Assembly: GCA_029010655.1 (NCBI GenBank)
Contig: JAQXKW010000185.1
Location: forward strand, 1-5,878
DNA length: 5,878 nt
Direction: 5' to 3'
Source of the DNA: Clostridia bacterium
GTDB lineage: Bacteria > Bacillota > Clostridia > Oscillospirales > CAG-272
The first letter of the stretch is position 1. Each line of letters opens with the position of its first letter. The notes under the pieces were generated by a model that did not search any database, was not told the origin of the DNA, and saw nothing but the letters and a program-made list of their open reading frames with translations. This document shows, in pieces, positions 1-5,483 of the stretch. A program made the position numbers and the translations under genes.

Positions 1-207
1 GCTGACTTCACCACCGTTTCCAAGATTATCGGTGACGTTGACGGCGACTGGACCACCGGCGCATCCGACGTTGTTGCATTCAGAAGATTCTTCTCCGCAC
101 AGGCTGACGCTAAGAACCTTGCAGAGAACATTAACGCTGATATCAACGGCGACGGCGTTGTTAACGCAAAAGACCTCCTCGCTCTGAGAATTGCACTTGC
201 TGCATAA
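1..207 (+). CDS. C-terminal fragment of a dockerin-bearing secreted protein (5' end outside window)
   Basis: Frame 1 is open from the left edge to a TAA at 205-207, giving the last 68 residues of a longer protein. They form a type I dockerin with two calcium-binding F-hand repeats. Repeat 1 has Asp12, Asp14, Asp16 and Asp23 at loop positions 1, 3, 5 and 12; repeat 2 has Asp47, Asn49, Asp51 and Asp58. Each is followed by a hydrophobic/basic helix (AFRRFF and LALRIAL). Dockerins bind cohesins and attach enzymes or adhesins to extracellular scaffolds. The catalytic or binding part lies upstream and cannot be named. Repeat 1 is slightly unusual: Trp-Thr-Thr-Gly replaces the common Gly-x-x-Asn in the loop. 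Codon choice is very biased (all four Phe are TTC, all five Asn are AAC, eight of nine Asp are GAC, all three Arg are AGA), which suggests high expression. The dockerin call is strong; the parent protein is unknown. Confidence 0.88.
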   Translation, partial: ADFTTVSKIIGDVDGDWTTGASDVVAFRRFFSAQADAKNLAENINADINGDGVVNAKDLLALRIALAA

Positions 208-240
208 TTCGGGCTAAAGGTTAAAAGCAAAACAATAATC

Positions 241-269
241 AAGCGGCACCCGTTAAGGGTGCCGCTTTT
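241..269 (+). terminator. Rho-independent terminator of the dockerin gene
   Basis: A perfect 11-bp stem (241-251 with 257-267) encloses a 5-base loop GTTAA. The stem is GC-rich and ends in a TTTT run at 266-269. It begins 33 bases after the TAA of the upstream gene and precedes the next promoter, so it closes the upstream unit. The U-tract is short, so some read-through is possible. Confidence 0.88.
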
Positions 270-328
270 CCGTACTGCTGTAAATTGAATCGACAGTCGG
301 CATATGTGCTGAAATTCACAGATACTTA

Positions 329-357
329 TTGACAACTTAATATATAATAGGTATAAT
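329..357 (+). promoter_or_regulatory. Consensus SigA-type (sigma-70) promoter
   Basis: The -35 box TTGACA (329-334) and the -10 box TATAAT (352-357) both match the consensus exactly and are separated by the optimal 17 bases. The spacer is AT-rich. Transcription should start near 364, leaving a leader of only about 23 bases before the ATG at 387, which is too short for a riboswitch or attenuator. A second TATAAT at 343-348 is only 8 bases from the -35 box and is unlikely to be used with it. I see no convincing operator palindrome, so this looks like a strong promoter with no visible built-in control. Confidence 0.85.
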
Positions 358-373
358 TATCTTGTAATAATGT

Positions 374-380
374 AGGAGGA
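374..380 (+). promoter_or_regulatory. Ribosome binding site of the cohesin/dockerin protein
   Basis: AGGAGGA at 374-380 is a near-perfect anti-16S match. The AGGAGG core ends 7 bases before the ATG at 387, which fixes that ATG as the start. With the consensus promoter just upstream, this indicates strong expression. Confidence 0.9.
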
Positions 381-386
381 GCTCCC

Positions 387-1730
387 ATGAAAAAAGTAAT
401 TTCAATTATCCTGTGTGCCGCTATGCTGATTGCCGCAACACTTGCAGTTGTACCCGTTGCCGCAGCAGGCACCCTTAATATCAGTACAACCGCTAAAGTG
501 TCCGACCCTTTGGAAGGCACCGGCACGCTTACCGTAACCTTAACCGTTAAAGAGAATACAGGTGTCAATAACCTTGTGGTTGAGCTTGGCTATAACGCTA
601 ATACTCTTGAGCTTGTCTCTGTTACCAACGGAGCCGTTTTCACAGAGGAAAACGAAGGCTCACTTTCGGTTGTCAATACGGAAACAAACCCTGCTATTCT
701 TTATTTTGAGCATAACAGCGTGGGCAATGTTACCGCAACGGGTAAGCTTGCAACCGTTAAGTTTAATATTATCGACGATATGGGCGAATTTAATATCGTC
801 CCCGAAATAGATAAAGAAAATACCTTTGCGGCTGACGGAAATGTGCCCGTTGACATTGACGCTGTAATAACAAACGATATTACAAAGAATACTCAGCATG
901 TAACAACAGGTCTGCCCACAACCATTCCTCCCACCTGCACTGAGCCTGGCAGAATTGAAAAAAGATGCACCACCTGCAATAAGCTCATCAGCTCTGTTAT
1001 AAGCGGAGAGCCTCTCGGACACGACTGGGACGAGATAGACCGTGTGGAGTCTACCGTTTTCGAGGAAGGTTATATTGAATACGAATGTCTCAACTGCGGC
1101 GAAACAAGGCGTGAGATTCTTCCCAAAAAGGCACCCGCTTCTCTTAACGGTACATATAAGCTTGACGGCGATAAGCTGACCCTTAACCTTAATCTTGCAA
1201 ATAACCCCGGAATTAATACCCTCGTAGCAAAGCTGGGCTATAACAGCGACGCGCTTTCTCTTGACAGCGTAACAAACGGAAATGTGTTCAGCGAAGCAAA
1301 CGGCGGAAGCATGTTTCAGGTAAATACTGCAAACAATCCGCTTGTGCTATTCTTTGAGGAGAACGGAATTTCCAATATATCCGCCAACGGCACTCTTGCA
1401 ACCCTCGTGTTTACGGTTAAGGATGCAGACGCAGATTTCGGCTTTGTTCTCGCCGTTGACGAGGACAATACAATAGCCTGCGGCGACGGCTATGTTCCGG
1501 TAAATGTTCCTTTTTCCGCATCTACGGTTAAAGAATTGACTGTAATCCCCGGCGATGTAAACGGTGACGGCAAGGTTAACGCCGTTGACGGAAACCTTTT
1601 GAAAAAAATCGTTCTGGGAACCATAACCGCCACAGCCGAACAGCAGGAGGCAGGCGACCTTAACGGCGACGGCAAGATCAATGCGGTTGACTCCAATCTT
1701 CTGAAGAAGCTTATTCTCGGAGTAAACTGA
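387..1730 (+). CDS. Secreted cohesin-CxxC module-cohesin-dockerin protein (putative adaptor scaffoldin)
   Basis: The protein has 447 residues. Residues 1-27 are a signal peptide (Lys2-Lys3, long hydrophobic core, Ala-Ala-Ala before Gly28); the Cys at residue 10 does not sit in a good lipobox, so it is probably released by signal peptidase I. Residues ~28-165 and ~251-385 are two cohesin-like beta domains sharing the pattern LGYN...L.SVTNG.VF and about half of 70 aligned residues. Between them (~166-250) lies a module with CxxC pairs at 194-197 and 234-237. Residues 388-447 are a type I dockerin with Asp390/Asn392/Asp394/Asp401 and Asp424/Asn426/Asp428/Asp435. Cohesins bind dockerins, so having both suggests a small adaptor linking partner proteins to a larger scaffold; this role is inferred. 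No catalytic domain, membrane anchor, SLH domain or LPXTG motif is visible. The gene has its own promoter and terminator. Alternatively the cohesin-like domains may be general adhesion modules. Confidence 0.85.
   Translation: MKKVISIILCAAMLIAATLAVVPVAAAGTLNISTTAKVSDPLEGTGTLTVTLTVKENTGVNNLVVELGYNANTLELVSVTNGAVFTEENEGSLSVVNTETNPAILYFEHNSVGNVTATGKLATVKFNIIDDMGEFNIVPEIDKENTFAADGNVPVDIDAVITNDITKNTQHVTTGLPTTIPPTCTEPGRIEKRCTTCNKLISSVISGEPLGHDWDEIDRVESTVFEEGYIEYECLNCGETRREILPKKAPASLNGTYKLDGDKLTLNLNLANNPGINTLVAKLGYNSDALSLDSVTNGNVFSEANGGSMFQVNTANNPLVLFFEENGISNISANGTLATLVFTVKDADADFGFVLAVDEDNTIACGDGYVPVNVPFSASTVKELTVIPGDVNGDGKVNAVDGNLLKKIVLGTITATAEQQEAGDLNGDGKINAVDSNLLKKLILGVN
468..881 (+). other. Cohesin-like domain 1 (residues ~28-165)
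   Basis: The domain follows the cohesin pattern: an opening beta-strand, a GVNN...LGYN segment (residues 59-70), L.LVSVTNGAVF (74-85), then NPAILYFEHN (101-110) and GKLATVKFNI (119-128). Boundaries are approximate. It is more divergent from classical cellulosomal cohesins than the dockerin is from classical dockerins, so the partner specificity is unknown. Confidence 0.7.
882..1136 (+). other. Paired CxxC (zinc-ribbon-like) module between the cohesins (residues ~166-250)
   Basis: Two half-repeats are visible. Each has a T...E.G.IE.(R/E)C lead-in, then a CxxC (CTTC at 194-197 and CLNC at 234-237), then a polar strand. A GHDW motif at 211-214 separates them. Four cysteines in two CxxC pairs could bind one metal ion, or form disulfides outside the cell; a further Cys184 precedes the first pair. 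Similar 'CTEPG...CxxC...LGHDW' stretches are common in surface proteins of gut Clostridia, from my general knowledge of such sequences. The function is unknown. Confidence 0.6.
1137..1541 (+). other. Cohesin-like domain 2 (residues ~251-385)
   Basis: This domain parallels domain 1: GINTLVAKLGYN (275-286), L.LDSVTNGNVF (290-301), NPLVLFFEEN (317-326) and GTLATLVFTV (335-344). The similarity to domain 1 points to internal duplication. The boundary with the dockerin is set by the start of the first calcium loop at residue 389. Confidence 0.7.
1548..1727 (+). other. Type I dockerin domain (residues 388-447)
   Basis: Two almost identical 23-residue calcium-loop/helix repeats lie at 389-411 and 423-445. 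Each has D-x-N-x-D-G spacing, an acidic residue at loop position 12, then NLLKK(I/L). Positions 10 and 11 of both loops are Ala-Val. That near symmetry is what allows two binding orientations in characterised dockerins. The domain ends two residues before the C-terminus, as is usual. Confidence 0.92.
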
Positions 1731-1754
1731 AAATCTAAATATACTTAATAAGAA

Positions 1755-1793
1755 AACAGAGCGGACGTGCAAATGCTGCACATCCGCTCTGTT
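1755..1793. terminator. Bidirectional terminator between the convergent units
   Basis: Two 17-base arms (1755-1771 and 1777-1793) enclose a 5-base loop. On the plus transcript there is one C-A mismatch, and a T-tract follows at 1795-1799. On the minus transcript the same position is a G-U wobble, so all 17 pairs form, followed by TTCTTATT. It begins 24 bases after the TGA of the cohesin/dockerin gene and lies 45 bases beyond the end of the GH20 gene, so it ends transcription from both sides. Confidence 0.9.
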
Positions 1794-1838
1794 GTTTTTA
1801 TCTTGTCTCAGTTCAGTGTGAACGCTAATGCCACGAAA

Positions 1839-3680
1839 TTAAACCTGACGGTCAACGGTAACGGCGTCCTCCACATGATCTGCCTTGTTGTACTTCTGCG
1901 TGGGCAGACCTCTCATAAAGTCGATAACATAGCGAAGCTGGCTTTCCTTGTTTTCCCGTCTCCATGCGTCGCAGAAATCGGGAAGCCATGTTTCAATCTC
2001 GTCGGCGAGAGCCTTGCGGTCGGTGTAGCCCTCAACTCCCTTGATTCCGAGGCAGACACGGTTCATGGTCTTAATTGCCTTGCAGGCGATAATAAGGTCA
2101 ACGAATCTTACGTCCTCGGAGTCTACGGATTCAATGGTTTTTATAACCTCGTCAAGGAGGGCGATATTTGCAACAGCCTTTTCGGTGTCGCAGTTAAGCT
2201 CCGTAACTCTGCCCTCAACGGTGTTTGCGCTGAACCAGTACATAAACTCCATCCAGTCGCAGGTGCGCTCGCACTGTCCCATGGTGCGGATAATTTCTAT
2301 CATATTAACATCGTCGGAATCGTACAGCAAAGAGCTTGCGGCACGCTCAAAAGCCTCAGTCAGCACGCTGTCTGCGCTCCAGCCCTTTTCGGCGCCGATT
2401 ACCATGCCGTAAAGTGAACAGTTGAATGCGCAGATGTTGCCGAAGTCGCCCCAGTTTGTGTTAAGAACGCCCAAAGCACCGTATTTCTTTCCGTATTCCA
2501 CCAGCTTTGTAATATTGCCCTCGGAGCGGTCGATTTCCTCAACGAAGCGGTTCCAGCTTGAGGTGCCGGGACAAACAATCTGGTCAAGTCCCGCCTCTGC
2601 CATAGTTTTGATCTTGTTTTCGTCAGGGTCCTTCAGATAAGTCCAGTTGAGCATTATGGTGTCCTTGGGAATGCAGTGCATCTTATCCGGCTGATCCAGC
2701 GCAATATCGCCCCACATCATAACGGTTTTGCCGCGGGATTTAACATGCTCTATAATCTGCATCAGGAACTTGAAGTATTCCTCTCCTGCGTCCTTGCCGG
2801 CGTTTCTGCCACGGCAAAGGTCAAAGGTTTCGTCACAGCAAATATTGAACTTGTTTGAGCGGAACAGGGGAATATACTGGTCAATAAGGCTTCTTATAAG
2901 CTTTATGGAGTCGGGATTTGAAACGTCAATGGTGTGATGCGCCATCTTTTCAATCCAGTAAACTGCGCCGGGCTTGTAGTTTTCAAGCTCGCACAGGTGA
3001 GCGTACTTGTCGCTCTGGAGCAGGTTGTAAAGATGCCCGAAGGTGGCAATGGAGGGAACAAGCTCGATAAAGTTGTCGTAGCAGTAATCGTCCAGCGCCA
3101 TGATTTCGTCGGCGGTGAGAACCTCGTCGGCTCTCATAATTCCGTCGTATTCAACGAATTCGTAAGCATCCTCAACGTAAAGCTGAAGGCTGTTAATTTT
3201 GTAGTAAGCCAAAAGGTCGGTAATGTGGAAAAGCTGTTTTAAGGTGGGAACCTTTCCTCTGGTTACGTCGTGATAAAAGCCTCTCTCCGGGAAATCGGGG
3301 GCGTCCTCGATACGGCAGAAGGGCAGGTCAACACCGTATTCGTGTATTATCTGTCGGAGCGTCTGAATTGCATAATATGCGCCTGCGGCGCCGCCGCCGC
3401 ATATTTTTATACCCTCGGCGTTGACTTCCAGGGTGTAATCCTCCGCTTTTTCGCTGTCGCCGTGGGAAATGTCAATTCCCGTGCAACGGCATTTGCAGGA
3501 GTCTCCTGCGGTACGCATTCTGAGGGGTGTGCCGGTCAGCTCCTCAATTTCATTTCTCAGAGTAACCGCAATTTTCACAACACGCCTGTCACAGCCGTGA
3601 AGTCTCAGGGTTTTAAGTCCTTCAAGGGAGAAAACGCCCTCGGTGACCTTACATTTTTTAGGGGTGGGGATAAGTTTCAT
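1839..3680 (-). CDS. Cytoplasmic GH20-family beta-N-acetylhexosaminidase-like glycosidase
   Basis: The 613-residue protein has a GH20b-type N-terminal domain (1 to ~126, ending in the characteristic GAAGAYYAIQTLRQII segment at 97-112). A TIM-barrel domain follows, opening with RGFYHDVTRGKVPT (133-146). The family's catalytic Asp-Glu pair is Asp283-Glu284. Tryptophans typical of the sugar pocket lie at 323, 346 and 410. A helical C-terminal region (~430-610) completes it. GH20 enzymes remove terminal GlcNAc or GalNAc by substrate-assisted catalysis: the Asp orients the N-acetyl group and the Glu is the acid. There is no signal peptide, and 22 cysteines fit a reduced cytoplasm, so the substrate is probably an imported or recycled oligosaccharide (wall muropeptide, chitin or host glycan). 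Start: ATG at 3680 with GAGAGG 9 bases upstream. It follows dnaB by 20 bases and is the last gene before the terminator. The family is fairly sure, the substrate is not. Confidence 0.8.
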   Translation of the reverse strand: MKLIPTPKKCKVTEGVFSLEGLKTLRLHGCDRRVVKIAVTLRNEIEELTGTPLRMRTAGDSCKCRCTGIDISHGDSEKAEDYTLEVNAEGIKICGGGAAGAYYAIQTLRQIIHEYGVDLPFCRIEDAPDFPERGFYHDVTRGKVPTLKQLFHITDLLAYYKINSLQLYVEDAYEFVEYDGIMRADEVLTADEIMALDDYCYDNFIELVPSIATFGHLYNLLQSDKYAHLCELENYKPGAVYWIEKMAHHTIDVSNPDSIKLIRSLIDQYIPLFRSNKFNICCDETFDLCRGRNAGKDAGEEYFKFLMQIIEHVKSRGKTVMMWGDIALDQPDKMHCIPKDTIMLNWTYLKDPDENKIKTMAEAGLDQIVCPGTSSWNRFVEEIDRSEGNITKLVEYGKKYGALGVLNTNWGDFGNICAFNCSLYGMVIGAEKGWSADSVLTEAFERAASSLLYDSDDVNMIEIIRTMGQCERTCDWMEFMYWFSANTVEGRVTELNCDTEKAVANIALLDEVIKTIESVDSEDVRFVDLIIACKAIKTMNRVCLGIKGVEGYTDRKALADEIETWLPDFCDAWRRENKESQLRYVIDFMRGLPTQKYNKADHVEDAVTVDRQV

Positions 3681-3689
3681 CTTTTGTTA

Positions 3690-3695
3690 CCTCTC
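3690..3695 (-). promoter_or_regulatory. Ribosome binding site of the GH20 gene
   Basis: On the minus strand GAGAGG followed by T lies 9 bases before the ATG at 3680, one substitution from AGGAGG-type sites. It sits inside the 20-base gap after the dnaB stop, which has no room for a promoter, so the gene depends on transcription from upstream. Confidence 0.7.
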
Positions 3696-3700
3696 TGTAT

Positions 3701-5038
3701 TTAAGACGGATTTTCAAGTCCGTTTTCCAGGCTCATAAATCTGGTGTATTTTCCTGCCCAGCCTACCTGAACCTTGCCGGTAGAGCCGTGCCTGTTCTTT
3801 GCCACAATAATTTCGGCGGTGCTTTGCGCGCTGTCCGATTCCTTATAATATTCGTCTCGGTACAGGAATATTACTATGTCGGCGTCCTGCTCGATAGCGC
3901 CGGAATCACGCAGGTCGGAAAGCATAGGTCGCTTGTCCGTTCTGGATTCGGGACCTCTGGAAAGCTGCGCACAGCAAATGACGGGAACCTTAAATTCCTT
4001 TGCCATAAGCTTTAAGTTTCTGGAGATTTCGGAAACCTCCTGCACTCTGTTGTCAATATGCCGCTCGGAGTGCATAAGTCCCAAATAGTCGATAACCACA
4101 AGACCGAGATTTTTCACCCGTCTCAGCTTTGACATCATGCCTGCCACGGTCTGGTCGGTGGTATCGTCAATGAGAATCTGACATTCGGAAAGGCTTGAGG
4201 ACGCCTGCGCCAGCTTGTCCCATTCGCCCTCCAAATCGCCGGAGCGGAGCTTGTAGCTGTCAATCAGCGCTTCTGCGGATAAAAGACGGGTGGTAAGCTG
4301 TTCTGCGGACATTTCGAGAGAGAAAATGCAAACAGTTTTGCCCGTCCGCTTTGCGGCGGAGCATGCTACGTTCAGCGCAAAGGCGGTTTTACCCATACCG
4401 GGGCGTGCGCCCACAAGCACCAGGTCCGATTTTCCCATTCCCACAAGAACTCTGTCCAAATCGGAAAAACCGGTTTTCATGCCGATAGTTTCCTCTTTGT
4501 TGTTGATAAGCTCCTGAAGATTGTTGTAAACGGAGACAATGGCGTCTCTCACGTGGACGAAGCTTTTGTTTTCGTGCTGTTCGGCGATAGAATAAATATC
4601 GCTTTCCGCCATTTCCAGAAGTCTCTGCACCTCTCCCTCTCCGGCGTAGGCTTTTTCGATAATGTCCTCGCAGGAGGTAATAAGAGAGCGGAGTATGCTT
4701 TTGTCACGCACAATCACAGCATAATCCCGTGCGTTGGCGGCAACGGGCACGCTTTCCACAATAAGGCTTAAATATTCCTTGCCGCCGGCGTCGTCGTAAA
4801 CACCCTGGCGCACCAGCTCCTCCACAAGGGTTACGGCGTCAATATTGTTGCTTTTCAGATACATGCTCTGCATGGCAGAGTAAATATCACGGTGCTCATC
4901 AACATAGAAGTCGTCGTAATTAATAATGCCCGTAATACTGTCAAGGGAAGCGGGATTTATAAGCACCGAGCCGATAACAGCCTGCTCCGCCTCCAGCGAA
5001 AAGGGCATTTTTCTTTCAAAGCTCTGAAATTCAGCCAT
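3701..5038 (-). CDS. dnaB: Replicative DNA helicase DnaB
   Basis: The protein has 445 residues, normal for the family (called dnaC in Bacillus subtilis). It is the hexameric ATP-driven helicase that unwinds DNA at the replication fork and recruits primase. The N-terminal domain (~12-110) starts with the typical SLEAEQAVIGS; a linker helix region runs to ~180. The RecA-like motor holds Walker A GARPGMGKT (210-218), the catalytic Glu242 in FSLEMS, Walker B around Asp317 (VVIDYLGLM), Gln358 in AQLSRG, the SDLRDSGAIEQDAD segment (374-387) and the C-terminal KNRHG (414-418). No intein or insertion is present. The chosen ATG (5038) lies one base past the rplI stop, with no clear Shine-Dalgarno before it, suggesting translational coupling. 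Met11 is an alternative start that would still keep the conserved N-terminal domain. Confidence 0.97.
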   Translation of the reverse strand: MAEFQSFERKMPFSLEAEQAVIGSVLINPASLDSITGIINYDDFYVDEHRDIYSAMQSMYLKSNNIDAVTLVEELVRQGVYDDAGGKEYLSLIVESVPVAANARDYAVIVRDKSILRSLITSCEDIIEKAYAGEGEVQRLLEMAESDIYSIAEQHENKSFVHVRDAIVSVYNNLQELINNKEETIGMKTGFSDLDRVLVGMGKSDLVLVGARPGMGKTAFALNVACSAAKRTGKTVCIFSLEMSAEQLTTRLLSAEALIDSYKLRSGDLEGEWDKLAQASSSLSECQILIDDTTDQTVAGMMSKLRRVKNLGLVVIDYLGLMHSERHIDNRVQEVSEISRNLKLMAKEFKVPVICCAQLSRGPESRTDKRPMLSDLRDSGAIEQDADIVIFLYRDEYYKESDSAQSTAEIIVAKNRHGSTGKVQVGWAGKYTRFMSLENGLENPS

Positions 5039-5039
5039 A

Positions 5040-5483
5040 TCAGTCGCAGATTACAACGTTTATCTTGCCGATAATTTCGGGGTAGAGCTTAACGTCAAGA
5101 GTGTAGGTGCCGTGCGCCTTAATTGCGCCGTCGGAAACGATTTTTCTTTTGTCAACTTCAATAGAGTGCTGTTTTTTCAGCTCCTCGGCAATGTCTGCCG
5201 TTGTAACGCCGCCGTAGAGCTTGCCGTCGGCACCTGCGGTTGCCTTGATTTTTACCACAACCGCCTCCAGCTTCTGCGCCACCTCTCTGGCTGCCGCCTT
5301 TTCTGTTTCGATTTTATAAAGCCTTGCCTGCTCCTTGTTTTTTGCGTCCGCCATAGCCTTTGCGTCCGCCTCAATGGCAAGCTTTTTGGGGAACAGGAAA
5401 TTTCTTGCGTATCCGTCGGAAACGTTTACTATCTGATCCTTTTTTCCCTTGCCTTTAACATCCTGTAAGAGCATTACTTTCAT
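5040..5483 (-). CDS. rplI: 50S ribosomal protein L9 (bL9)
   Basis: The 147-residue protein is normal for bL9. The N-terminal rRNA-binding domain (1 to ~50) carries MKVMLLQDVKGKGKKDQIV and GYARNFLFPKK (24-34), where the family usually has Gly rather than Lys34. A long charged connecting helix follows (~41-75). The C-terminal domain (~78-147) has DGKLYGGVTT (86-95), IEVDKRKI (108-115) and GTYTLDVKLYPE (125-136). bL9 binds 23S rRNA near the L1 stalk and helps keep the reading frame. The start ATG overlaps the stop of the upstream gene (ATGA, 5480-5483), and an AAGGA-type site lies upstream. The order gdpP-rplI-dnaB is the same as yybT-rplI-dnaC in B. subtilis. Confidence 0.97.
   Translation of the reverse strand: MKVMLLQDVKGKGKKDQIVNVSDGYARNFLFPKKLAIEADAKAMADAKNKEQARLYKIETEKAAAREVAQKLEAVVVKIKATAGADGKLYGGVTTADIAEELKKQHSIEVDKRKIVSDGAIKAHGTYTLDVKLYPEIIGKINVVICD

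Noticed and set aside
343..348. Second TATAAT upstream of the chosen -10 box
   Set aside because: It is only 8 bases from the TTGACA, too close to act with it, and no other -35 box fits well.
1551..1719. Direct DNA repeat in the dockerin region
   Set aside because: It is the ordinary duplicated calcium-loop/helix of a dockerin, not a mobile or CRISPR-type repeat.
1347..1781. Minus-strand open frame of 144 codons opposite the second cohesin and dockerin
   Set aside because: Its apparent features mirror the repetitive dockerin codons, and it starts within the shared terminator.
1767..2417. Plus-strand open frame of 216 codons opposite the GH20 gene
   Set aside because: It lies antisense to a clear family member, begins inside the terminator hairpin, has no ribosome site and no recognisable domain.
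3270..3704. Plus-strand open frame of 144 codons opposite the GH20 N-terminal region
   Set aside because: Antisense shadow with no ribosome site or protein-like domain pattern.
5112..5468. Plus-strand open frame of 118 codons opposite rplI
   Set aside because: Antisense to a confident ribosomal protein gene, with no ribosome site.
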